NCBI GenBank assembly: GCA_947172415.1 | Contig: OX359193.1 | Coordinates: 2,288,501 to 2,352,500 of the forward strand | Direction: 5' to 3' | DNA length: 64,000 nt | DNA from: Chondrosia reniformis | Lineage: Eukaryota; Porifera; Demospongiae; Chondrillida; Chondrillidae | Shown: in pieces, positions 8,406 through 18,795 of the stretch | How positions within the stretch are numbered: the first letter of the stretch is position 1 | How the letters are laid out: each line of letters starts with the position of its first letter | The notes under the pieces: generated by a model | Databases searched by the model: none | What the model was told of the DNA's origin: nothing | The model's input: only the letters and a program-made list of their open reading frames with translations | Position numbers and translations under genes: made by a program

Positions 8406-11190
8406 TTGACCGCATGCATGCACGGAGTCCGTTTACTAACAAGAGCGGGGCTCATCCGAGTGTACGGCCCAGTGGAAGATCGGTGTCCAGGCTCGCGGAA
8501 ACCTCCATCCTCGCTGCCCCAGAGGGAGACGACCCCTGCTCAGGAGTTTCGTCCTAGAAGGCCATTGGTGAACATCCTTAAGCGTATCACCCGGGCATCC
8601 CAAGACTCGTCTGCCAGAAAGTTAGCCTCTATCCTCAACCAGGTCACTACAGACAACAGTGCAGCTTCATGGGATCGTCTCTTCCATTTCGCTTCTCGTT
8701 GCCTTTGTGCACCGAAGCAAGGTGGACACCGTAGAAGTCTGGCCTCCCATGTAAACCAGATGATCAGGGAGGCAGCGGATCCAGAAGCTTCCCGACAGAG
8801 GTCATTCAAGCAGCGCCGCAGACCAGCCCAGGACCCCCTGAAGACCCTTGCAGTTAGAGTGGCATCGAAACTGGACGAGGGGAATTTTAAGGGGGCAGTC
8901 CATCTTGCCAGCTCGAAAGACTCTGTCGCTGAACTCAGTGACAGAACCCTTCAGGCCCTCAAGGGAAAACACCCTGCATCCCATCCCAATTCTAGTCCCC
9001 CCCTGCTCCCACTGGGGGACAAGCTGTCCAGGTGTCTCCAGAGGAGGTGGCTAGGGCTATCCGCTCCTTCCCGTGCGGGTCAGCAGGTGGCCCAGATGGG
9101 CCTCGCCCACAACACATCAAAGACATGATTGGCACTGATGGGGAGGGGGAGGCCCTCAATTGTTGAGAGCGCTCACCTCATTTACCAACCTGATCTTAGA
9201 GGGCAAGGCTTCATCCAACATATGCCCCTATTTCTTTGGAGCTTCTTTAATAGCCCTGGAGAAGGACGGTGGGGTTAGGCCTATTGCTGTTGGCTGTACA
9301 CTTCGACGCATGGTTGCCAAATGCGCGGGAAACCTCCTCACAGGCAATGGCGGAGCTCTTGGGACCCAGGCAGCTGGGGTATGGCATTTCACACGGAGCG
9401 GAAGCAGCTGTCCATGCCATCAGGATATACCTTCACAACTTGCAGCCACAGCACCTCATCCTGAAGCTGGATTTTCGGAATGCCTTTAACTGCCTGCACC
9501 GGGATAAGATCCTTACGGCAGTTAGAGAGAGGGTGCCTGAGATATTCCCATTCATTCACTCGGTGTATGGCAACCCGTCTTGCCTCTTCGTCGGGGAGTC
9601 CATCCTTCAGTCATCAGAAGGCGTGCAACAGGGGGATCCTTTGGGTCCCCTGCTGTTCAGCCTCACCATTCATGATATGTTGCAGCAGTTGAAAGGCGAA
9701 TTCGTAGTGTTTTACTTAGATGATGGCACACTGGGGGGCCATCTGGAGGAAGTCCTGAGAGATCTACGCATGGTAGAGCGAGTTGCTGGTGACATGGGTC
9801 TCCAGGTGAACCACAGTAAGTCGGAGATAATTTGTGATGACCCTATCACAAGATAGTCAATGCTTGCTGCCTTTCCCGAATTTTGTGTGCTCAGTCAAGC
9901 CCATGCCACCCTCCTGGGCTCACCCATTGGTAACTCAGTCGAAGGGATCGAGGACACCATCAGAGCCAAACCCCAAGCTTTGGCAGTGATGGGGGACAGA
10001 CTCTGCTTGCTACACGCACATGATGCATTTTGCCTCCTTAGAAATACTTTCACCTTACCCAAGATGCTCTATACTTTGCGAACTGCCCCCTGCTTCCTAT
10101 CCCCACTGCTCCAGAGCTTCGATGATCTACAGCTGGCAGACATCGCCAACATCTCCCTTGATGCCAATGATCCAGCCTGGGCCCAAGCTGTTCTCCCGGT
10201 ATGGTCCGGAGGTTTGGGGGTTCGTAATGCATCTCAGCTTGCACCTTCTGCCATTTTGGCTTCTGCTGCTGGTTCTTCCGAGCTCACCCACCGGATCCTC
10301 CCACCTGGACTACAGGGGGCACCCTACCCTTCTCATGAGGTGGCGCTCGTCCTCTGGAGTAGTGGACACGAGGAGCCCCCTCCATCTGCCCCAGCCTCTT
10401 GCCTTCAGAGGTCCTGGGATTCTCCCAGAGTGACATTGGCACACAGGAACCTCCTGGAGACTGCTCCGGATGCACCCACACGAGCGTGCCTGCGTGCTGC
10501 TCGCTTGGCTACAGGACCTTCCTGTATCATCGTTTTGCCTGCGCGTGGACAGGGAGGTGGTCCGGGTGGCCTTGGGTCTCCGCTTAGGGGTCAGACTGTG
10601 TCATCCACATGTGTGCCTGCATTGCCAAGCACAAATGGACCACTGGGGCCTCCATGGGCTAAGTTGCCGCAGGAGCCAGGGCAGACACCCCCGCCATGCT
10701 GCTATCAATGATATTGTTAAGAGATCACTAACATCTGCAGGGGTGCCATCTCCCTTGGAACCAACCAGCATCTGTTGATCAGACGGGAAATGACCCGATG
10801 GAGCCACAGTCATGCTGTGGAAGACGGGCCGGGTCTTGGTTTGGGACGTAACCTGTCCCGACACTTATGCCCCCTACCACATCTCGTTGGCGACAAGAGA
10901 AGCAGGCGCTGTAGCAGCTCAGGCGGAACAGAGTAAGCGTTCGAAGTAAGCTTAGCTGGAAGCTAGTCACCACTTCATTCCAGTGGCCATAGAAACTGCA
11001 GGAGTCTGTGGTGCGGAGGCCCTGCATTTCTTCTGCGAACTTGGACACCGCCTCAAGGCAGAAACAGGAGATCCACGTTCCCTCCAATTCCTCTTCCAGA
11101 GGATATCGGTTGCCATGCAGAGGGGAAATGCGGCTGCTGTGCTGGGCACAATCAAGGACAATCACATTGACAATGTTTTCAATTCTTAAT
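8406..11190 (+). pseudogene. Non-LTR retrotransposon with RT and C-terminal restriction-like endonuclease, frameshifted
   Basis: Ordered blocks on one strand: an N-terminal region (ASILNQVTTDNSAASWDRLF), a pre-RT block with FFGASLIALEKDGGVRPIAVG (about 9230-9290), RT motif LDFRNAFN (about 9465), GVQQGDPLGPLLFS (about 9620-9665), FYLDDGT (about 9712), NHSKSEII, then a cysteine/histidine knuckle (CLHCQAQMDHWGLHGLSC, about 10612) and a restriction-like region SDGK.PDG ... LVWDVTCPDT (about 10778-10870). The last pattern fits a PD-(D/E)XK nuclease as in early-branching LINEs. Frame changes near 9010-9030, 9340 and 10580, and stops at 9854 and 10776, make it non-functional. GC content is clearly higher than in flanking DNA. 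No poly-A tail; it ends in TTTCAATT repeats. Confidence 0.85.
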
Positions 11191-11677
11191 TTCAATTTCA
11201 ATTAGAACATGTACTGTAAAAGAACCACATTGTTTGAACATTTATAAATTTAATCTGTTTGTGCTTAATTTATATACCCATTCCTAAATATGATTGAGCA
11301 CTAAACATCAAAATTTACAAAGATTCACAGACATCCATAAAGCAGACAACCCTTATATTGTTTTAATTTGCCGATTATGTTGTATGGATTCATGTTATGA
11401 AAAGATAGATATACGGTACACACGGAAATTATCTTTACATTCGTTAGGGTACTACCTAAGGTACTACCTTAGCTACCCTAGGTACTACCCTAAGGCAGTT
11501 AGGAACTACCGGTACTAAAGTAAAAGTAGCTTTAGACAAGTCCCATAACCTGAAAGTACTGGTAGAATGATTGGAATTTGTCGAGCGCATTGTGTTAACT
11601 AACTCACATGAACCAATTCATACCACCGCCGATCGAAGCTTAGTTTTACAGATGCTAGTTGGAAGAGACGATTTGCA
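11191..11677. repeat. Retrotransposon 3' flank with short GGTACTACC repeats
   Basis: No gene. Imperfect tandem copies of GGTACTACCTAAG lie at about 11446-11517. The remainder is unassigned and would hold any promoter of the BEN-like gene that follows. Confidence 0.4.
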
Positions 11678-12946
11678 ATGGCAGCGATTAAACATATTCT
11701 AGTATATTGGGACGAAGAAGGACTAACCTCGATCGTTAAAGGCTCACAGTTGGTTGAATCATCCAACGTAGAAGCAGGGACCGAAGTGAAGATAAAGTGG
11801 GGCCATAAGATCCTATTAGCGACCATAATCGATCTTGGAAGCAAGGCTAAGATGAAGCATAGGCAGGCAGAATATCTTGGAAAACGTTCATCAACTGAAT
11901 CCAGCATTGAAGTAGGCAGCAGGGAAGAAGATGGGAGAAGTATTAAGAAGAGAAGAGTAGAAAGAAAATTGGAAATTAAATCTTGGAAGAAGGAAATGAA
12001 TATTTTGTGAGTAACCTCCCCTTCTGGAAATCAACTAAAATCACCAGAGTCAACTGGGACTCCTAATCGAGGATGACCAGAGTCAACTGGAACTCCTAAT
12101 CATGGATCACCAGAGCCAACTGGGACTCCTATTCATGGATCACCAGAGCCAACTGGGACCTCTCTTCATGTACTGTCTGTCTCCCTAGAGGTACCCAATC
12201 AGGGTTTGCTACAGATATCTGCCATTAACAGGGCATGCCACTGTAAGGAGTTGCAGGAAGATTTGAAGATGTTGACTCAGGCGTTCAACTCTTTTGAAGG
12301 ATGGATCAGGAAAGAGGTTGCCACGATCAAAACAATTATAATTATGGAGGGGCAAGTTGTACATGTTGCTAGATTGTGCAGCATTCATGAGGCTAACCTG
12401 ATTGATCAGTTCTTGCAGTCTACTCAGATAGAGATGGCAGGACCTCAGTCACAGCCTGCAGCTAAAGACCACTTGGTTCAGGGGAACTATCCGTTACAAA
12501 CATCCATACTGGAAGATACTTCAGTATTTCCATATCCCGAGCCTGCACCTATCACAGAGAGATTCAGTACAAACTGAAATATCAAGACCTGTCCTGTGTG
12601 ACATTACAGGTGTCTCTAACAGGCAAAGCAATACCTCTTCACAAAATAGCTCAGGGTTTCGACCAATGTCTGATGTAATTACGAAGAATTGCCAACTTTT
12701 AACCGATTGCAATAAGGCAGGAAGATTAACTGTTGAATTGGCTAGGGAGTCTTTTTTGGTTATGAAGACATGAGTACCCATACCCTCTCAGCTTTAGACA
12801 AGGAAACAATGAAGAAAATCAAAGAAACGATATGTGATGTATACCAGTTCACGAATGCTCTTGAGTTTGAACCTGTATGGACTAAATGTCTCACAGCTAT
12901 TTCAAAGGCCTGCCAAGCCTTGAGAAGAGCCACCAAGGAAACATGA
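11678..12946 (+). pseudogene. BEN-domain-like gene, broken
   Basis: The N-terminal frame (11678-12010) encodes HILVYWDEEGLTSIVKGSQL ... VKIKWGHKILLATIIDLG, a small beta-rich module also typical of the N-terminus of BEN proteins in simple animals. A linker with four Pro-Ser/Thr-Gly repeats (12041-12180) and a helical region follow. The C-terminus reads NCQLLTDCNKAGRLTVELARE, then after a T-run frameshift at about 12752 STHTLSALDKETMKKIKETI and FEPVWTKCLTAISKACQALR, the helical pattern of a BEN domain (DNA/chromatin binding). Lesions: a stop in the repeat region (about 12072), a frame change near 12550, and the T6 slip. A low-fidelity consensus could mimic some of these, but three independent breaks suggest a pseudogene. 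Confidence 0.55.
12041..12180 (+). repeat. About 35-bp coding tandem repeat
   Basis: Four imperfect copies of CACCAGAGTCAACTGGGACT followed by CCTAATCATGGAT encode Ser-Pro-Glu-Ser/Pro-Thr-Gly-Thr-Pro units inside the BEN-like gene. One copy carries an in-frame stop. Confidence 0.8.
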
Positions 12947-13051
12947 ATATACTTATTAAATGTAGACACTTTTTCAATGTAAACCAATATATTATTCTTG
13001 TACATATATACGAATTATTTATTGTTAATTTTCTGTATTTATGTATTTTTG

Positions 13052-13425
13052 GGACGCCACAGGCGCCCCTATATTGTTTTCAGAAATTATGTTAATGTAT
13101 GGCTTCCTGTTCGTAGTCTTGTACATATATATATCTGTCAAAAAATGGCGGACATTCGGCTAGCTTTCGTTTTCTAGTTTAAAATTAGCTTTCTCTTCCT
13201 TAGCGTAGAACATTGAACGAACGAAATGGACTTAAAAACCACCCTTACTAATACTATGTAATGTAAAGCTTCCGCAAAAACGTTTTCTACGAGATATAGC
13301 CTTGAAAAATTGACGGCCAACAAGAGTCGATCGGAAATTGGTTAACCGGATATCTATGAGAACCAGCCAAGTAGTTTGAGTTTACTTAGGGGCGCCTGGC
13401 GCCCCACGAGTTTTTTAAACTCAAA
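13052..13425 (-). repeat. GC-hairpin-ended short element (family A)
   Basis: Bounded by GGGACGCCACAGGCGCCCCT and AGGGGCGCCTGGCGCCCC, the latter followed by ACGAG-T-rich-AAACTC and preceded by CCAAGTAGTTTGAGTTTA. The same architecture in plus orientation is at 28631-29015, and a half copy is at 54941-55113. Adjacent GAAGCCATACATTAACATAA (13100-13080, minus) is shared with copies near 17370, 21310, 28955 and 55640. Ends consist of two stacked palindromes and there is no coding capacity. Confidence 0.7.
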
Positions 13426-13624
13426 ATACTTGTTATATAAAGGATATTATTTGACTTTTAATTAAGCACCATTGCTAAATTCAATCGAATTAAAGCATAT
13501 TCTTAGACGTAATATAAAACCCAAAACTACATATTTACGTTAATAGAAAAATAAGACAATGTTCATTGGTCAATAACCAGTCGGTCTACCATTACACCTA
13601 ATAATCTTGGGAATAACTTTATTA

Positions 13625-14301
13625 AGGTGATTAATATATCTGATGCACTTCTGGATGTCTACTGTGTTCCAACCTCTGTAATCCACTGATCAAAGCTTCC
13701 TTTGTGGTAGGTTTAACAACACGACGTAAATATTCCTTTAACTCGTGTCACAGGTTCTTAATGGGATTTGCATCTGGGGACTCAATCGGTTTTGGCCACC
13801 AATTGATGTTCTTCTCCTCAAAGAATTGTTTTGCCAAAGCAGAAGTATGCTTAGGATCGCTGTCTTGAATGAACCTATGGCCATCGATACAATTCCTGAA
13901 TCATATGGAGGAGGGGTTTTTCAAGGATATTAACATATCCTCTTGCATTCATACAACCTTCAAAGATACATAAGTCCCCTTTTACTAATTGCAGCCCATA
14001 CATGGCCTTTAATGGGATGGTTCAGTCTTGGTTTACATCTGGGTTTGTAGCCTGTCTTTGTACAACAAAATCTTCTGTGTGTCTCCAGTTGCACGGTTGT
14101 CTCATCTGAAAAAATACAGTTGAAGAAGCTGTCACCCAAGTTCTCTTTAGCCCATTGAAACTGTTTAAGTTTGTTATGGTCTCTGATCATCTGGCAGTAG
14201 GCACTGCCTCTGTAGGTCCATCCAAGGTCATGTCTACACTTGTTAATTGTGGTCTTTCCAAAGTCTATGTTGTTCTCCTTCAATACTTTCTGCAGTTTCA
14301 T
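13625..14301 (-). pseudogene. Tc1-like transposase, decayed (DD34E family)
   Basis: Reading the minus strand: GWTYRGSAYCQMIRDHNKLK, CIFSDETTVQLETHRRFC (first Asp retained), GHVWAAISKRGLM, then after a frameshift near 13950 FIQDSDPKHTSALAKQFFEE (second Asp retained), WWPKPIESPDANPIKNL and a stop where Trp is expected, then LRRVVKPTTKEALI. The catalytic Glu of NPIEN is Lys (AAG). The copy lacks the N-terminal HTH and recognisable TIRs. Clear family identity, dead copy. Confidence 0.85.
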
Positions 14302-14742
14302 GAGTGTTTAAACTGGTGAAAAATATTTACCCTGTCTCTCACCATACATAATGGAGATTTAGTGTGGATGTTGGCTCAGCCTCTTTTTAAACGTTGTGTC
14401 CCACCCACCACAACTAGGGGTAATGTTTGGGATAATAGGCCTTCTGAGAGTGTTCCTTATGCAATTTTAAGGTGTAGCTAAGTTAAACTATGGTTAAATA
14501 ACTACAAGCACAGTAGCTAATGCCAGCTGCCCCTCAGTGCTTGCAATAGTTGAATAAGCCTGACGTATGTATCTATGCATGTGTTTACATGTTGCTGATT
14601 GTTCATTCAGACCAGAAAAATGTCATTTTGCAATTGCAAGTTGTCATTAAGGATATACTGTACAACTAGAAGTCTATATAGGTGCAAATCAATGCATGAA
14701 TGTATATATGCATTCATGCATTGGTTGTTGTCTATTTGCCTA
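14302..14742. other. Unassigned DNA between Tc1 and hAT relics
   Basis: Nothing recognised. A plus-strand frame at 14599-14784 has no similarity I can see and overlaps the hAT fragment. Confidence 0.3.
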
Positions 14743-15088
14743 ATTGGCGAAGGCCATGTTCGTTGCCTTGAACAAACACTTTAGAAATGACATCAATGTC
14801 AAGCTTATCAACCTCCTCTCAAGTGATATTCAGCAGTATGACATTATTTATCCTGCTTTGACTCATTGTGCTACGAAGGTAGGTCTTCAGACGCCTCATG
14901 GCTGAAAAACTGCACTCAATAACAGCATTCATAGCAGTCATGACCAAGATCAGCTGAGCAAGTCGACACACTTCACAAATTAGAATTTCTGTGCCCGTGA
15001 GAGGCCATGGAGGAATGCCACACACACCCCAAGGGTAGTGCCTCTGTAAAACTTTAACTACATTCTGTCTTGTTTTTGTACATTGCAT
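14743..15088 (-). pseudogene. hAT transposase C-terminal dimerisation fragment
   Basis: Minus-strand frame with CRLAQLILVMTAMNAVIECSF followed by SAMRRLKTYLRSTMSQSRIN, the hAT C-terminal dimerisation motif (family form: ATNAVSERSFSAMRRLKTYLRSTM). After a stop at 14819 the similarity continues (VDKLDIDVISKVFVQGNEH). It is the ZMYM/TTF-type zinc-finger hAT subgroup by these motifs. The rest of the transposase is absent. Confidence 0.8.
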
Positions 15089-15904
15089 TTTGTATAGTTA
15101 GATGTACGACATAGTTCAAAACATTTGAAACACTGCAATACGATTGTAGCCTTTGATGCTTGATGTACATATGTAACATATGATCTATCACTACATAAGA
15201 TATTCAAAATGATAGTCTGAGGATTTGTTTGAGCACTTACGAGTGACTATATATCTAAACTCAATACCAACAAAAGTCCTCAATTACAACTAAATCAACT
15301 CTAATGTATATGGTTATTACAAGAAAAGCTATTGCTCAGCCCCTGCTATATACTATGGCTACAGCTAAGTGTTAGCCTGAAATGTTTTTATACTATAATA
15401 CAGTTTGATTATATAGTAAGTGCAGATGTGATACTCAATTAACTAAAGTGGTTTGAGTAATTTTACTAGGAGAATATATATATGATGAGAATTGCTATCA
15501 TACAACAAATGATTAAGCATACTTGAGTTAATATGGAAGTAAACGTGTAGGCAAAGAATTTCAAGTTTAATTTTCTGAAACTGTGTGTTAAGCTAAGTGA
15601 TAATTGGTAGTGCTATAGTTACATGCTGGCAATTGTCAATGATATAGCTAATATTGGACAATGAGAGTTGGACTGTGAAACCATCCTTTATTGATTGCTA
15701 AACCCAGTATGTAGTTCGAGTTTGGGATGGCCAGGTGCCTTTCGAGTTTATAACTCAAAAATACGTATTAATGTAAGTATTGATGTAAGTATTAAAATCA
15801 TTTGTAAAATATAAAATGTAATGTTGCTGTATATTGTTATGAGGTATTAAAATCGTAAAAGTTTCTAGCTGACCTAACTGTTCTTGTCATTTTAAGTTCT
15901 ACTG
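15089..15904. other. Unassigned DNA with one GC-hairpin element end
   Basis: No gene. At 15715-15770 AGTTCGAGTTTGGG ... CGAGTTTATAACTC is a diverged end of GC-hairpin family A in minus orientation; its other end was not found. Confidence 0.4.
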
Positions 15905-15909
15905 TCTGG

Positions 15910-16257
15910 CTATGGCTCTTCAGTGTCTTCGATCAGATTGATGATGAAATTTTCTTCATTGTCACTTACGACATTGATATAGCTGACATTGTCTTCATTA
16001 AGGACGCGAATGAAGTCGTCCTCATTGTCGTCGCCAGACTGTGGATATTCCATTTGGATTCAATTTGAAATGTTCCTTTGGCAAGGAACGTGGTCCAATA
16101 TAGGATCTAATGGCAGCGACAGAATCTGCATTGTAGCGTCGTAGTAATAAATCTATATGTTTAAAGTTTGTAGTTAGTATCTTTTGGCACTGCAATTCAA
16201 ACGTAGTTTAATGGAAAACTTACTATTTTTCCAACAAATGCACACTTCAAAGGTCAT
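15910..16257 (-). pseudogene. Small acidic two-exon gene relic (copy A)
   Basis: The second exon starts after an AG at 16153-16154 and reads IYYYDATMQILSLPLDPILD, one stop, then the acidic tail QMEYPQSGDDNEDDFI ... INLIEDTEEP. A GTAAGTTTTCCATTAAACTA donor at about 16223-16218 is the counterpart of GTAAGTTTTCTATTAAGCTA at 46922-46917 in copy B, and both introns are about 60-70 bp. In copy A the upstream exon is cut by a MITE starting near 16255, which removes the start. Function unknown. The paired exon/intron similarity shows a dispersed gene or element family rather than chance frames. Confidence 0.5.
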
Positions 16258-16620
16258 TTGTTGGTTTCAGCCATCCTCGTTATGCAAATTTGCTCAAATT
16301 TTGGTATTTATATGTCCTTGTGTGTGTAAGAAAGACAAAATTCAGTTTGATGCCGCGATCATTGGTAAGATAATCAAAACGAACTTCGATCAGAGACTAC
16401 CACATATAGATCTTTATGTTTAGTTAAACAAAATAGATGGTTGCCGAATAGCAATTCGACAGGAGGCTCCGAGTTATTCTTCATAAGCCTTATGTTGCCT
16501 ATTTTAAGTGCAGTTAAGCTTTTCAGTTATTGAAAAATAGAATGGGTATTAGTGTTACTGCAGATTTAAATTGGCTGTTTTTAGGTTAACAAATAAAAGA
16601 GGATGGCTGAAACTAACATA
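16255..16620. mobile_element. MITE with 19-bp TIRs
   Basis: GTTGGTTTCAGCCATCCTC (about 16259-16277) is matched by GAGGATGGCTGAAACTAAC (about 16600-16618). No coding capacity recognised. It sits on the 5' side of the small acidic gene relic. Confidence 0.6.
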
Positions 16621-17436
16621 ACATTTTATTAGTGATTTGGATGGTTGTGCACTAATAGTGGTAGACAGGACTATATAGTTGATTATGCTTTAATCAGGCT
16701 GAATCTATAAATTTATTTTTCCACAGGTGCCTCAAAAAGTACCTTAATAAAAATTGTGTATTCAATAATTTATGATGGAGAAGTAAGGAATAGCAGCAGA
16801 GTCTGTGTTGCTATGTTGTGTAAAAACTTACACCAGTGGACTATTCCCTCTTCCATCCCTCCATCAATGTTGTGATAGCTATAGGTATGCTTTGATCCCT
16901 TTACTTAAACACTCATGCATCATAAAAGCATTTATTCTGTGCAATATATTATATATATTTTATGCAAATACATATGGAGTGTTGCTTTAAGTCATTGAAA
17001 TTGTTAGATACATTACGGTGACTAGCCAGGTTAACTTTTTGTGTCATTTGAAGTTGTACTGTCTGGCTCCCCTGTTTCTTCATTTAGATCGATGATGTGA
17101 ATGTAATCTTCTTTGATCCCTACTTATAGTATATCCATGATGCGCCCCAACATAGAAGTAATGTGTATAGTTAAGTTTCAATATGCCACTTCTGCAATGT
17201 TAGCCTAACCATATGATCACTTTCTTGTTACGTTACTTTTTCTAGATGTGCCAAGCTCTGTTATGGTGCCATGCCTACCTATAGCTTCATTTTTGAATGT
17301 TTTTATTTAACTTGCTATATATTTAGGTATATAGTATATTGTAACTTGCACTGTATAATCTTTCCGTAACATGAAGCCATACAATGTAATTGGCTAATGA
17401 AAACAATATAAAAATAGCATATATGGGGTTGCCCCT
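16621..17436. repeat. Mixed repeat fragments
   Basis: At 17040-17105 a minus-strand fragment (KEDYIHIIDLNEETGEPDST) resembles the acidic tail of copy A. At about 17140-17330 there is a diverged half of the foldback seen at 38677-38910 (ACATAGAAGTAATGTGTATA, GCCACTTCTGCAATGTTAGC). At 17339-17436 the GTAACTTGCACTGTATA / CCGTAACATGAAGCCATACA end of a dispersed family stops at GGGGTTGCCCC. Confidence 0.5.
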
Positions 17437-17751
17437 AAAAAGTTAATGTCTACGGGCGTACGCACGTCCTTCCGCTGATCCGTTTTACATCCGTATGTTG
17501 TACGCCTATATATTGCTGTGTGAGAGACCCGTACGTAAACCGTCCTACATTTTTATCCAAAGTACGTAAATGCCAAACACTAATGGTGTAAATCGTGAGG
17601 AATGCCAAATCCTTCATAGTCATATCTATACGTTGTTGGCCGTGCTGAGGTGTTGCCCAGTCTAGTTCTCCCGAGTATTGTTGGCTTCCGTACGTCGTTC
17701 TCAAGTGTATCTGTGTCTCTCTACTACGAAGCGTAATTGGATGGTGTATTG

Positions 17752-17995
17752 GACTATGTCAAACAGAGGATTCTCTTCTGTCGCCGGTCAGGGAAGTGCT
17801 ATCAAGAAATCATCCAATGTTTGGCAGCAGAGGAGCATGTAACTACTAAAATTGGAGTGTACAAATTCCTCCAACGTTATTAGGAAATGGGGACGATCTC
17901 GCGCACCTGGAATTCGTCAAGTGTCTAAAATGACATCTGAAGTTCAGAGAATCATCGAGGAGCAGATGCAAAGAGATGACAAAACAACAGAGAAG
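17752..17995 (+). pseudogene. Tc1-like transposase N-terminal HTH fragment
   Basis: QRILFCRRSGKCYQEIIQCL, VTTKIGVYKFLQRY, a stop, then ETGTISRAPGIRQVSKMT and VQRIIEEQMQRDDKTT form the paired HTH and linker of a Tc1 transposase (family endings RDDETTA). It has one stop and a frame change. At 17995 it abuts the BEN relic on the opposite strand, so it is a truncated insertion. Confidence 0.7.
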
Positions 17996-17999
17996 GTGC

Positions 18000-18795
18000 A
18001 AGTCGTTCCATCTTCTTGGTGTACATTTCTTCATGACTATGTCTCCAAAAATTGCTTCCCATGCCAATTTGACACCCAGCACACCGATCTTACACTCAGT
18101 CCGCAGTCCTGAATACTTGCTGAGGACATTAGGGATAGCCGCAAGCTTGTTCCTTTCGATCTCAGTTGATGGAAGCTCTGCATACTTTGCATTTATTGGT
18201 GCAATTGGAAACTGAAGTTGAGGTGACTCTGTGCTCTGTGTGTGAGTTGGTTCAGCAAAGAGCATCAAAGGTGACTGGACGATGGTAATGGAGATGGCTG
18301 GTTGATAGGCAGTGGAGAGGGCTGGTTGAAGGGCAGTTGAGATGGCTGGTTGATGGACAGCGGATATGCATGGTTGATGGGTAGCAGAGATGGCTGGACA
18401 ATAGGGAGCAGAGGTGACTCAGCACTGTACATCTGGGAAGGCTGATCATAAGGTGGAGACAGTGATAATATCTCCATTTCATTGAATGTTGTTGAGAAAG
18501 TTGAACCAGCAATGTGTTGTTCTAGCTTTTTGGCCGTCTCTTCCATCATCTCCTTCAGATCATCCACAAGTTGTGCCACTGTTTGCAAGAATCCTTACAT
18601 GTCTCATCAACTACTGTTGTCTTCTGTGCTTCATTAACCTCTGCTAGATCCAGAATTGTTCTGATTGCTTCACCTTTATCCTTGCTCTTTCTTTTCTTCT
18701 TGGGTGTATCTGTGTCTTGAGGCACTTCTTCCACTCGCTTCTTTTGTTCTTGGGGTCTGCTCGCTTGCCTGCCTTTTATGGTAGAGATACTGGGC
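18000..18795 (-). pseudogene. Second BEN-domain-like gene relic with Pro/Gln/Leu repeats
   Basis: In order on the minus strand: a basic region (QEQKKRVEEVPQDTDTPKKK), a coiled-coil stretch (VDDLKEMMEETAKKLEQHI), about five NQPSPLPI-type repeats (18280-18400), a frame change, and a BEN-like block LRTECKIGVLGVKLAWEAIF followed by GDIVMKKCTPRRW. The last block matches the BEN-family pattern K.G.LAVKLA.EAxFG....KCT. It is cut at about 18000 next to a Tc1 fragment. Together with the 11.7-kb copy it points to an expanded BEN family with tandem-repeat linkers. Confidence 0.6.

Noticed and set aside
9860-10711. Separate gene encoding a 283-residue protein
   Set aside because: It continues the reverse-transcriptase protein after a stop and then drifts into a wrong frame. 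Conserved downstream blocks are in the overlapping frame, so it is part of the same retrotransposon.
17450-17704. 84-residue minus-strand frame
   Set aside because: It lies across the CGTA-rich subterminal region of the 3.24-kb element and shows no protein-like conservation.
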